Below are positions 7,981-15,930 of a DNA stretch of 64,000 nt, one piece after another (position 1 is the stretch's first letter; every line of letters starts with the position of its first letter). Source of the DNA: Candidatus Leptofilum proximum. Lineage in GTDB: Bacteria; Chloroflexota; Anaerolineae; Promineifilales; Promineifilaceae. The stretch lies in contig JADJXK010000002.1 of assembly GCA_016710325.1 (NCBI GenBank), positions 310,001-374,000 on the forward strand. Direction: 5' to 3'. The notes under the pieces are model-generated. The model searched no databases. It had not been told where the DNA came from and saw only the letters and a program-made list of their open reading frames with translations. The position numbers were made by a program, and so were the translations under genes.

Positions 7981-9240
7981 TTATACAGGAACCGGCGTTA
8001 GAACCTTCTCCAGCACCTGACCCAAACGGCCGATCCCTTCCCCAATCTGCTCCGGTGTGGCATTAGAAAAGTTGAGGCGGAAGCTGTTTTTCTGCTGGTC
8101 GTTATCCGGGTAGAAGGTGGCCCCCGGCACAAAAGCAACGTTGTGGGCGATGGCTTCTTGCAGAACGGCCGTACTGTCCATCTCCTCAGCCAAACTTACC
8201 CAGAGGAAAAGCCCGCCCTTGGGAGTAGTCCAACGTACGCCAGGCGGAAAGTGTTCGGCCATGGCGGCCAGCATGATGTCGCGGCGTTCCCGGTAGACCT
8301 GCCGGATCTGGCGCACATGCTCGGCCAGAAAGCCGTCTTTGGCCACTTCATACGCCACCATCTGCACGAAGGAACTGGTGTGTAAATCCATGCCCTGCTT
8401 GGCCATCACGCAGTGCTGAATGACGCTGGCCGGAGCCACGATCCAGCCCAGGCGCAGACCAGGAGCTAACGTCTTGGAGAACGTGCTCATGTAGATGACG
8501 TTGCCCTTGAAGTAGCTGTTTGGTATGTTGTGATTGGTGTATTGACGGCCGTTCAGCTTATCGGCATCCAGCACCACCAGCGGCGGCAAATGTTCACCCT
8601 CAAAACGCAGCTCACCGTAAGGGTCGTCCTCAATGATGGGCACGCCGTACCGGTCGGCAATGTCAATCAGCGCCAGACGGCGCTCGTAAGACAGCGTGAC
8701 GCCGCCCGGATTTTGGAAGTTGGGCAGCACGTACATAAACTTCGGGCCACCGCACAACGCCTCTTCCAGCAAATCGATGCGCAGGCCGTCGTCGTCAATC
8801 GGCACGGTGCTAAATTCCGCCTGGTAAGCCCGCCAGGCTTGCAGCGCGCCCAGGTAGGTTGGCTGCTCCGTCAGCACCAGGTCACCAGGGTTGATCAGCA
8901 GCTTGCCGATCAGGTCCAGTGCCTGCTGCGACCCGCTGGTGATGAGTACGTTGTCTACCGACGCTTCGATGCCATAACGCCCCATCTTCTCGACTATCAG
9001 CTCTCGCAGCGGCAGATAACCTTCCGTGGTGCTGTATTGCAGCGCCTGGCTGCCGTGCTGGCGCAGCACGCGTTGGGTGGCCGCTTCAAACGCCTCCACG
9101 GGGAACATTTCCGGCGCGGGTAGGCCCCCGGCAAAAGAGATGATTTCCGGCTTTTGGGTCAGCTTGAGCAGTTCACGAATCATTGAGCTGCCCATGCGTT
9201 GGGTCCGTTGAGCGTAGCGATGATGCCAGGGGGTACTCAT
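7981..9240 (-). CDS. PLP-dependent aminotransferase, class I/II (2-aminoadipate/MocR-type fold)
   Basis: 419 residues starting with ATG after AGGAG, overlapping the beta-subunit stop by 4 nt. Visible motifs: ISFAGGLPAPEMFP near the N terminus, QYSTTEGYLPLRE, LPNFQNPGG, EDDPYGELRF and the PLP lysine in STFSKTLAPGLRLGW. This pattern is typical of LysN/ARO8-like enzymes that transaminate 2-aminoadipate, aromatic or branched-chain amino acids with 2-oxoglutarate. Its place inside the kor operon suggests it makes the 2-oxoacid that the oxidoreductase then decarboxylates. Confidence 0.88.
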   Translation of the reverse strand: MSTPWHHRYAQRTQRMGSSMIRELLKLTQKPEIISFAGGLPAPEMFPVEAFEAATQRVLRQHGSQALQYSTTEGYLPLRELIVEKMGRYGIEASVDNVLITSGSQQALDLIGKLLINPGDLVLTEQPTYLGALQAWRAYQAEFSTVPIDDDGLRIDLLEEALCGGPKFMYVLPNFQNPGGVTLSYERRLALIDIADRYGVPIIEDDPYGELRFEGEHLPPLVVLDADKLNGRQYTNHNIPNSYFKGNVIYMSTFSKTLAPGLRLGWIVAPASVIQHCVMAKQGMDLHTSSFVQMVAYEVAKDGFLAEHVRQIRQVYRERRDIMLAAMAEHFPPGVRWTTPKGGLFLWVSLAEEMDSTAVLQEAIAHNVAFVPGATFYPDNDQQKNSFRLNFSNATPEQIGEGIGRLGQVLEKVLTPVPV

Positions 9241-10046
9241 TTTTTAGCTCCTTTGTGTGATTGCAGGCGTTCATCTACTTTGTAATCGCCCAGGGGATAG
9301 AACGGCACCAATTCCTCTTCCACCCAGGTCAGGGCTTCGTTGGGCGTCATGCCCCAGTTGGTGGGGCATGAGGAGAGGAGCTCCACGACGCTGAAGCCCA
9401 GGTTGTCCAGCTGCGCTTCAAAGGCGGTGCGAATGGCCTTTTTGGCCTGCAGCACGTGGCGGGCATCATGCAAGCTGCGGCGGACGCTGTACACTGTGCC
9501 CGGCAGTTGGGCCAGCAGTTCAGCCATGTGGATGGGTTGGCCCGCCAGCTGAGCGTCGCGGCCAAAGGGAGAGGAGGTGGTTTTTTGGCCCAACAGGCTG
9601 GTGGGGGCCATTTGCCCACCGGTCATGCCATAAATGGCGTTGTTGATGAAGATGACGGTGATCTTCTCGCCACGGGCAGCGGCGTGAATGATTTCGGCCG
9701 TACCGATGGAGGCCAGATCGCCATCGCCCTGGTAGGTAAAGACGATTTTGTCGGGGTTGACTCGCTTGACGCCGGTGGCCATGGCAGGGGCACGGCCGTG
9801 GGCGGCTTCGCAGGCATCGACATCGAAATAGTTATACGAAAACACCGAGCAGCCCACCGAAGCCACCAGGATGGTATCTTCGCGAATGTTGAGTTCGTCC
9901 AGCACTTCGGCCACCAGGCGGTGGGCGGTGCCGTGGGTGCAGCCGGGGCAGTAATGGGTATGAACGTCACACAGGCTAGACGGCCGTTCATACGCAATTT
10001 TCTCTAAAGGTTGAACGTGATTTTGCTTAAAAACAACTGTGTCCAT
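9237..10046 (-). CDS. korB: 2-oxoacid:ferredoxin oxidoreductase, beta subunit
   Basis: 269 residues from the ATG at 10046, chosen over a GTG 12 nt upstream because GGAG precedes it at spacing 7. It carries the cluster-associated CPGCTHG and a thiamine diphosphate site: TYQGDGDLASIG with NNAIYGMTGGQ further on. This is the TPP-binding catalytic chain for 2-oxoacid decarboxylation. It starts about 20 nt after the alpha subunit and ends in a 4-nt overlap with the aminotransferase, evidence for one transcript. Confidence 0.92.
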   Translation of the reverse strand: MDTVVFKQNHVQPLEKIAYERPSSLCDVHTHYCPGCTHGTAHRLVAEVLDELNIREDTILVASVGCSVFSYNYFDVDACEAAHGRAPAMATGVKRVNPDKIVFTYQGDGDLASIGTAEIIHAAARGEKITVIFINNAIYGMTGGQMAPTSLLGQKTTSSPFGRDAQLAGQPIHMAELLAQLPGTVYSVRRSLHDARHVLQAKKAIRTAFEAQLDNLGFSVVELLSSCPTNWGMTPNEALTWVEEELVPFYPLGDYKVDERLQSHKGAKK

Positions 10047-10066
10047 TTTATTCTCCACTTTTTATC

Positions 10067-11134
10067 TTAGACGGCGACGGCCAACTGCTCCAAGAAAGCT
10101 TCTGTTTCGCGCTCCACTTCTTCCGGCAGCGGGATGCGTCCGCCCATCCGGCCCAGGAACTTCACCGGTTTGTGGATTCCGGCCACCATGCGCACGTCAT
10201 GCAGCATCTGCCCGGCATTCATTTCTACTACAAACAGCGCTTTGCTTCTTTCGGACACTTCGGCCAGGGCATCTTCGGGGAATGGCCACAGGGTGATGGG
10301 GCGGAACAGCCCAACCTTGACCCCATGACGACGCAGCCGCTGTAAGGCCGTTTGCGCCACGCGGGCGGCCGTGCCAAAGGCCACCAGGACCACGTCGGCA
10401 TCTTCCACAAAGTGGGTTTCGTAACGGACCTCTTCGCGCTGGATCTGGGTGAGCTTGGCTTGCAGCTTCTGGTTCAGCTCTTCTAGCCCTTCCACGCCCA
10501 TGTACAGCGAATTCACCAGGTTACGTTCCCGGTTTTTGGCGCCGGTGAGGGCCCAGGACGGCCGTTCCACCGGCAGTTCACGCATGGGGGGCAGTTCGGC
10601 CGGTTCCATCATCTGGCCAATGGCACCGTCGGCCACCACAAAGACCAGCGTGCGGTACTTGTCTGCCAGGTCAAAGGCCAACACCGTGAGATCGATCGCC
10701 TCCTGCACATTGGCCGGGGCCAGCACGATAGGATGGAAATCGCCGTGACCGGCCGTTTTGGTCACCTGGTTGTAATCAGACTGGCTGGGCTGAATGTTGC
10801 CCAGTCCCGGCCCGCCGCGCATCACGTCGATGATCACCCCAGGAACTTCTGAACCGGCGATGTAGCTAAACCCTTCCTGCATCAGGCTGATGCCTGGGCT
10901 GCTGGAAGAGGTCATCACGCGCACGCCAGCGGAGGCGGCGCCGTACACCATGTTGATGGCCGCCACTTCACTCTCCGCCTGCAAGAACACACGATCCAGC
11001 TCAATCATGCGGCGGGACATATGCTCCAACAATTCAGTTTGGGGGGTAATGGGGTAGCCAAAATATGCTTCACATCCGGCACGAACGGCCGCTTCGGCAA
11101 AAGCAATATTTCCTTTAAGCAATTGCTTCGACAT
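10067..11134 (-). CDS. korA: 2-oxoacid:ferredoxin oxidoreductase, alpha subunit
   Basis: 355 residues from the ATG at 11134, which has a strong GGAGG site and gives the family-typical beginning MSKQLLKGNIAFAEAA; the longer reading frame to 11266 only overlaps the ferredoxin gene. Motifs: FGYPITPQTELLEH, QAESEVAAINMVYGA and RGGPGLGNIQPSQSDY. It pairs with the beta chain. The first 20 nt overlap the end of the ferredoxin gene. The set resembles 2-oxoglutarate oxidoreductase (KorABCD) best, but branched-chain 2-oxoacid types have the same architecture. Confidence 0.92.
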   Translation of the reverse strand: MSKQLLKGNIAFAEAAVRAGCEAYFGYPITPQTELLEHMSRRMIELDRVFLQAESEVAAINMVYGAASAGVRVMTSSSSPGISLMQEGFSYIAGSEVPGVIIDVMRGGPGLGNIQPSQSDYNQVTKTAGHGDFHPIVLAPANVQEAIDLTVLAFDLADKYRTLVFVVADGAIGQMMEPAELPPMRELPVERPSWALTGAKNRERNLVNSLYMGVEGLEELNQKLQAKLTQIQREEVRYETHFVEDADVVLVAFGTAARVAQTALQRLRRHGVKVGLFRPITLWPFPEDALAEVSERSKALFVVEMNAGQMLHDVRMVAGIHKPVKFLGRMGGRIPLPEEVERETEAFLEQLAVAV

Positions 11135-11396
11135 AGGCTTGTCCCTCCTTATGTAGTTGCCGGTTAGAACTTTTCTGGGGTAGATCGCGGAACACCGTAA
11201 TGCAGCCATCTGGGCAGACCACAGCACACAGGGCACAACCCGTGCAAAGATGGTCCGGATCCGCATAAAGTGCGGGCCGGTAACCTTTGCTGTTTAATGA
11301 TTCGGCCAGTTGAATAACAGATTGGGGACAGGATGGGCGGCACAGTTCGCACCCTTTACAACGTTCGGCATCTATGACAATACGTCCAGTAGCCAT
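11115..11396 (-). CDS. korD: ferredoxin-like delta subunit, 2x[4Fe-4S]
   Basis: 93 residues with two cluster motifs: CKGCELCRPSCP near residue 14 and CTGCALCAVVCPDGC near residue 51. It should carry electrons out of the 2-oxoacid oxidoreductase. It is the first gene of the operon, with AGG about 10 nt before the ATG. A leader of more than 100 nt with attenuator-like hairpins lies upstream. Confidence 0.9.
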   Translation of the reverse strand: MATGRIVIDAERCKGCELCRPSCPQSVIQLAESLNSKGYRPALYADPDHLCTGCALCAVVCPDGCITVFRDLPQKSSNRQLHKEGQAYVEAIA

Positions 11397-11484
11397 TAAT
11401 GGAAAACCTCCGTAGTTGTTAAGGGCTTAACCATTCCCACTTGGGTGGCAGAAACGGTCAAGCTGGTTAGGAAATAGTGGGTCT

Positions 11485-11552
11485 GCTGCCCAAGAACAGG
11501 CAGCGTTTTCTGAAAACAAAAAAGGGCTGCCCAGGTGGTATCTGGTCAGCCC
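11485..11552 (-). promoter_or_regulatory. attenuator-like double hairpin upstream of the kor operon
   Basis: Read on the minus strand, a hairpin at 11552-11524 (GGGCTGACCAG pairing with CTGGGCAGCCC, one mismatch, 7-nt loop) is followed directly by TTTTTTGTTTT, a textbook terminator. About 20 nt further on, GCTGCC and GGCAGC (11504-11485) form a second stem. The 3' arm of the terminator (GGGCAGC) can also pair with GCTGCC of the second stem, so the two folds are mutually exclusive. The element lies 90-155 nt before the korD start. No minus-strand gene lies upstream, so it most likely belongs to the kor leader. Confidence 0.55.
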
Positions 11553-11786
11553 GATGGTTTATTAAGGATCATAACATTGATCTCACAGTCCAAGTATCCA
11601 GTTTCAGGGGCCAAAACTGTAGTGATGATGTGCCCATATCCTCATGAAGAATGTCATGACAGAAAATACCTACTTAAACAATACTTCTTCACAATACACC
11701 TTTTGTATACCTGGCCAAAACCTTTCATCTGTTATGGTGTACCCACACAGGTTAAAAACAAGACAAAATCGAGGTTTATCACTGAA

Positions 11787-12647
11787 ATGAAAACAAACAA
11801 TGACCCTTTACGCTACCCTTTGGCTATCTTTTTTATTCTAACTTATGCTATTTCCTGGACCATCTGGCTGTCGATGATTGTTTTATCGCTGGACATTCTG
11901 ACACCACTGGGACGGACGCTTAACATCATCGCCATCTTTGGGCCGACGCTGGCCGGACTGGTTTTGACGGCCATTCGCCACGGCAGCAGCAGTGTAGGCC
12001 AGTTGATCGGCCGGTTGTGGCGGCCACAGCCTCGCCCCACCCGGATCGGCGTAGCCTTGTTACTGCCTCTGGCAATTATGGTGGCCGCCGCTGCGCTCGC
12101 CTTCCTGATCGGTGATCTGCTGCTGTCTACAGCTGCTGCGGGCTGGCTGCTGCTGCTCGGCGAGTTTGTACGTATCTTCTTTTTCGGCGGTCCGCTGGGG
12201 GAAGAAATTGGCTGGCGGGGGTATGCTCTGCCCCGGCTGCTGCGCGACCATAGCCCCATGCAAGCCAGCGTGCTGCTGGGGTTGGTGTGGGGGGGATGGC
12301 ACGCGCCGATTTACGCCATCGTCGGCACTGGCCAGAACGAGATGTTACGCAGCGGCGGTTCGTTTCCATTTCTCTTTATCGCTTTTGTGGTATGGACCAT
12401 CGGCCTCTCGATTCTGTTTACCTGGCTTTATAAGCTGGCGCAAGGCAATTTGTTGGTAGTTATTTTGTTTCATGCGGCGGTGAATACGGCCGTTTTCCTA
12501 CCCGCTTTTTTAGGCGTCCAGTCCGGTATGATCACGCTGTTGAATGCGGGTCTGACCTGGGTAGCTGCTGTTCTGGTCAGTCGCACACGGCTGTTCCGGC
12601 AAGAAGCTGGGACCGGCCACAGCCCCCATTTTGGTCGTTCGCGCTGA
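11787..12647 (+). CDS. CPBP-family intramembrane metalloprotease (CAAX-like)
   Basis: 286 residues from the ATG at 11787, with GAGG about 12 nt upstream; the open frame extends to 11535, but that part is AT-rich and not protein-like. About seven or eight hydrophobic segments are visible. The three family motifs are present: GEEIGWRGYALPRL (EExxxR), WGGWHAP and HAAVNT, which carry the glutamate and histidine residues of the site. Bacterial members act in bacteriocin self-immunity, prenyl-protein processing or unknown roles. It stands alone and divergent from the kor operon; its substrate is unknown. Confidence 0.85.
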   Translation: MKTNNDPLRYPLAIFFILTYAISWTIWLSMIVLSLDILTPLGRTLNIIAIFGPTLAGLVLTAIRHGSSSVGQLIGRLWRPQPRPTRIGVALLLPLAIMVAAAALAFLIGDLLLSTAAAGWLLLLGEFVRIFFFGGPLGEEIGWRGYALPRLLRDHSPMQASVLLGLVWGGWHAPIYAIVGTGQNEMLRSGGSFPFLFIAFVVWTIGLSILFTWLYKLAQGNLLVVILFHAAVNTAVFLPAFLGVQSGMITLLNAGLTWVAAVLVSRTRLFRQEAGTGHSPHFGRSR

Positions 12648-12704
12648 AGGCGGCGACAATGGGATTCGGTCAAGCCCTAAGGCCCGCAATAATTCTTGAT
12701 AAAT

Positions 12705-13580
12705 CTATTGGACAGTCTTCGCCCCTGTCCAGGTGGGGCGCAGGTAGATAAACCAGTAAACCAGACCCACCATAAGCGCTCCACCGATGATGTTACCAAT
12801 GGTAACGGGCAGCAGGTTGCGCAGGAAAAAGTTCCCCCAGGTCAGATTGGCATAAGCCTCGGCGCTGCTGCCGATCTGGCTCCAGAATTCAGCCGAAGCG
12901 CTGCTTTTCACCAGCAGCCCCATGGGAATAAAGTACATGTTGGCCACGCTGTGCTCAAATCCGGCGGCGACGAAGGCCGTGATGGGGAAAATGATGGAAA
13001 GAACCTTATCGGTAGCGCTGCGGCCGCCCAGGCACAGCCACACGGCCAGGCAAACCAGCGCGTTGCACATAATCCCCAGGACTAACGCCTGGCCAAATGC
13101 CAGGTTCACCTTGGCATTGGCAGTGTTAAGGACATTTTGGCCCACAGCGCCGTTGGCAAAGGTGTACTGTTGGCTCCACAGCATCATTACGGCCGTTGCC
13201 ACCGACCCCACAAAATTGCCAATGTACACAATGACCCAGTTCCGCAATAGCTGCCAGGTGGTCACCTTGCCATCAGCCCAGGCCATCACAATCAAGTTGT
13301 TGCCGGTAAACAGCTCCGCTCCGGCGCCGACTACCAAAATGAGGCCCAGGCAAAAGACCAGGCCGCCCAACAGCCGGGTAAGGCCAAAGGGCAATGTGCT
13401 GCCCGTGGTAACCGTCGTGGCAAAAATGGCTCCCAGAGCAATAAACGCCCCCGCCAGTACTGCCAGGGCAAACATCCGCAGGGGACCCAGCGTTGCCTTG
13501 GCCACGCCAGAAGTTTCTGCCTTACGTGCCATATCCCGGGGCACCAACGCATCAATGTTGAAGCCAACGCCATCTTGCAT
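12705..13580 (-). CDS. formate/nitrite transporter (FNT family)
   Basis: 291 residues with GAGG before the ATG. Six transmembrane helices can be drawn. FNT signatures are present: GAELFTGNN in the first half and AGFEHSVANMYFIPMG, which contains the conserved pore histidine, in the second. The family conducts formate, nitrite, hydrosulfide or lactate across the inner membrane. No pyruvate-formate lyase or nitrite reductase lies nearby to choose between substrates. It sits directly downstream of a small PRC-barrel-like gene on the same strand and may be co-transcribed with it. Confidence 0.9.
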   Translation of the reverse strand: MQDGVGFNIDALVPRDMARKAETSGVAKATLGPLRMFALAVLAGAFIALGAIFATTVTTGSTLPFGLTRLLGGLVFCLGLILVVGAGAELFTGNNLIVMAWADGKVTTWQLLRNWVIVYIGNFVGSVATAVMMLWSQQYTFANGAVGQNVLNTANAKVNLAFGQALVLGIMCNALVCLAVWLCLGGRSATDKVLSIIFPITAFVAAGFEHSVANMYFIPMGLLVKSSASAEFWSQIGSSAEAYANLTWGNFFLRNLLPVTIGNIIGGALMVGLVYWFIYLRPTWTGAKTVQ

Positions 13581-13633
13581 GTTTTAGCATCCTCGATTTG
13601 AATATTTTTTTGCTTGCAATTTGCTTAACTCGG

Positions 13634-13963
13634 TCACAATACGGCCGTCGGCAGCTCTTGCCGCTGGCTCTTGCGCCCGGCAATGAAGCTTGGTGTCCGA
13701 TCCCACGTCTCTGTCTGAACGGTCCGCATTGTGTCTGTCAGGTAGATGGTGCCGCCGTCGGCATCATAGTCGTCGATGTAGTCTGCGGGGATGTAGAAGT
13801 GGCCAGCAAAGTCCAGGCTCCACACTTCCAGGTAGCTGGCATACAGGCGCAGGTCAGGGTTGACATCGTCCAACCGGTGATGAATCCGCAGCAGTTCTCC
13901 CAGCTTGACGCCATCGGCAGTTATCACTCTGTCATACTTTTTGAATGGACTGTTTTCTTGCAT
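13634..13963 (-). CDS. small PRC-barrel-like protein, function unknown
   Basis: 109 residues starting at an ATG with GAGGGAGA upstream. The pattern FKKYDRVITADGVKLGELLRIHH followed by alternating hydrophobic strands, including GHFYIPADYIDDYD, recalls PRC-barrel or DUF2171-type folds, which often bind partner proteins. No catalytic residues can be named. It sits about 50 nt upstream of the FNT channel gene. An array of dyad repeats (14045-14087) lies 80-125 nt upstream of its start and could control it. Confidence 0.7.
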   Translation of the reverse strand: MQENSPFKKYDRVITADGVKLGELLRIHHRLDDVNPDLRLYASYLEVWSLDFAGHFYIPADYIDDYDADGGTIYLTDTMRTVQTETWDRTPSFIAGRKSQRQELPTAVL

Positions 13964-14044
13964 GTCAGATTCTCCCTCTTGATGCTATTTTCATAGTCGT
14001 ACGACCGACCGTGAAGTGACAAAAAGTAAACAAACCAGCGACCA

Positions 14045-14087
14045 ATGTCATTTGATGACCAATGTCATCTGATGACACATGTCATCT
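14045..14087. repeat. 2.5 tandem copies of a 17-bp dyad repeat
   Basis: ATGTCATTTGATGACCA (14045-14061), ATGTCATCTGATGACAC (14062-14078) and ATGTCATCT (14079-14087) are tandem. Each unit contains the inverted repeat TGTCAT-x(2-3)-ATGACA. The array lies between two minus-strand genes, ends at the stop codon of the P1 peptidase and faces the promoter region of the small PRC-like gene and FNT channel. Tandem dyads of this size are typical of operators for dimeric repressors. The binding protein is unknown. Confidence 0.7.
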
Positions 14088-15055
14088 TACTTTTCGGAAG
14101 CCAGACCGGGCAGCAGGCCAACCGACGCCGCCCGGCGCACGCCATTACGAATGGCCTCCGCAACCATTTCCACGGCCAGATTGGCTACCAGGTCAAAGGA
14201 GGCTTCCACCTGTGAAGTTGCCAGGGCGTACGCTGTGTCGCCGTCGTGGGTAGTGTGAACGGGGCGAATAGCCATGGCGAACCCATCGTGGGCGCGCTGG
14301 GCCAGGCGATGCACCTCCACCTTGGTCAGTGTGGCGTTGGTAAACACCACCACCAGCGTGGTGTTGGTACCTACCGGCGTTTGCGGCAGCCGGGCGAAGT
14401 AGCGGTGCGGGTTTTCTTCGACGAGCCAACGGCCGTCATCCAGCCGCGCCCCGGCCAGCACCGTCCCATCGTCGTTTACCACATCACCAACAGCGTTCAC
14501 CACCGCCCCCGCGCCCACCACCAGGTCATCCTGCTCGATGCAGCTTAGCCCAAAACCACCCTTCATGATGGTCTGGAAGCCGCCCCACTTGCCTACGGTG
14601 ACCCCTGCGCCAGCGCCGACGTTGCCCTGCGCCACATTCACGTCGACAGCATTCTGGCAGGCCTGGTAACCCATAGCGGCATCGGGTGGATGTTTGCCCT
14701 CGTTCATGAACAGGTCGTAGACAACGGCCGTTGGCACCAGCGGCACCGGGCGAATCGGCGTGTAATGGCCAATGTCGTGTTCGGCCAGGTAGCGCATTGC
14801 ACCGTCGGCCGTGGCCAGGCCAAAAGCACTGCCCCCTGTGAGCATCACGGCATGAATAAATTGGATGGGCTTGTCTGGCTGCAAAAGCACCGCCTCCCGA
14901 CTTCCCGGCGCGGGTCCGCGCACGTCTGCACTGGCCACGGTATTTGGTGGGCACAGAAAAACGGTGCAGCCCGTGTTGTATTCACTGTTGGTGGCATGTC
15001 CAATCTTAAGTCCGGCTAAATTCAAAACACCCTCCCCCACGCTAATTCTTTTCAC
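14087..15055 (-). CDS. P1-family peptidase (DmpA / nylon-oligomer hydrolase type)
   Basis: 322 residues, apparently with a GTG start and no clear ribosome site. The family is made as a precursor that cleaves itself to free an N-terminal nucleophile. Motifs seen: KIGHATNSEYNTGCTV, ADVRGPAPGSRE, MLTGGSAFGLATADG and the cleavage region VGTNTTLVVVF, where the Asn-Thr bond is the likely self-cleavage site, making Thr the nucleophile as in NylC-type enzymes rather than Ser as in DmpA. Substrates are N-terminal amino acids, D-amino esters or amide oligomers. The real substrate is unknown. Confidence 0.87.
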   Translation of the reverse strand: MKRISVGEGVLNLAGLKIGHATNSEYNTGCTVFLCPPNTVASADVRGPAPGSREAVLLQPDKPIQFIHAVMLTGGSAFGLATADGAMRYLAEHDIGHYTPIRPVPLVPTAVVYDLFMNEGKHPPDAAMGYQACQNAVDVNVAQGNVGAGAGVTVGKWGGFQTIMKGGFGLSCIEQDDLVVGAGAVVNAVGDVVNDDGTVLAGARLDDGRWLVEENPHRYFARLPQTPVGTNTTLVVVFTNATLTKVEVHRLAQRAHDGFAMAIRPVHTTHDGDTAYALATSQVEASFDLVANLAVEMVAEAIRNGVRRAASVGLLPGLASEK

Positions 15056-15135
15056 GTATCACTGTTAACTTTTTTCTTGCAATCTGTTTTGAGTGTATTA
15101 GGGTGAGTGAGTGATTAAGTCACTACACGAATATT

Positions 15136-15930
15136 CTATTTCCATCGCGTCAAAATCGTCTCTCGTTCAAACATACGCACGGTAAGGTAAATCAGCGCCG
15201 CGTCTAACACAACGAGCACAACGGCCGCAATCGCCACCAGCTCACTGCTCAGCAAAAACAGGCCAAACGACTGCCCCAGGATGAGCAAGATGATAGGCAT
15301 CATTACCGCCCCCGCCAGCTGTTCGGCCGTACGCGGATCGGTAACCCGCGAGGAGATCATCATCGCCGCGCAGACAGCCATGACGGCCAGCAGCGGCCCC
15401 ACCACAAACACGGCCAGGAGCCACATCGGCTGCATAAGTTGACCAGAAACCGCCGCACTGCTCATCAAGCGCACGGCAACCATGTAGATGGCATACGAAA
15501 TCCAGGTCACCACCACCGCAGGCAGCACAGCGGCGATTGCTTTTCCCAGGATTAATTCGGCCGTGGTGATCGGTGTGGCCAGCAGCGGTTCCAGACTGCG
15601 CGTTGTCTTCTCGCCAACGATGCTGTAGGCAGCAATGGTCACCGGAATCATCACCGGCAAAATCATAAACAGCAGGGTGAAGATATTAAGCATATACACC
15701 TGCGTACAATCTGCTTCACTTAGACCGACACACAGCTCACCAAAAAACTCATCTGGCGCAGCCGAAGTATCCACGCCCATTTCCTCGGCTCCCAGGCCGC
15801 GCATGGAGTAAAGGGTAATCAGCGGCAGCGCAGTGAGAATAATCGGCAGGAAGGCGACAGAGAAGAGCACCAGCTTGTTCTTGAATACCTCGGCCCACTC
15901 TTTGTCTATAATGGTTTTAATTTTGTCCAT
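15136..15930 (-). CDS. ABC transporter permease (NatB/ABC-2 type)
   Basis: 264 residues from the ATG at 15930 with a GGAGG site; it overlaps the end of the ATPase gene by 14 nt, so the two are translationally coupled. One hydrophobic segment follows a short N-terminal tail, an extracytoplasmic loop with two cysteines (CVGLSEADC) comes next, then five more membrane segments. GEKTTRSLEPLLATPITTAELILGK is a typical ABC-2 permease motif. It probably forms an exporter with the ATPase; the cargo cannot be told. Confidence 0.87.
   Translation of the reverse strand: MDKIKTIIDKEWAEVFKNKLVLFSVAFLPIILTALPLITLYSMRGLGAEEMGVDTSAAPDEFFGELCVGLSEADCTQVYMLNIFTLLFMILPVMIPVTIAAYSIVGEKTTRSLEPLLATPITTAELILGKAIAAVLPAVVVTWISYAIYMVAVRLMSSAAVSGQLMQPMWLLAVFVVGPLLAVMAVCAAMMISSRVTDPRTAEQLAGAVMMPIILLILGQSFGLFLLSSELVAIAAVVLVVLDAALIYLTVRMFERETILTRWK

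Noticed and set aside
11535..11786. Upstream extension of the CAAX-type protease gene
   Set aside because: AT-rich, not protein-like, crosses the minus-strand terminator; the ATG at 11787 begins the first membrane helix normally.
14045..14087. CRISPR array
   Set aside because: The 17-bp units are directly tandem without spacers and are dyad symmetric; no cas genes are nearby.
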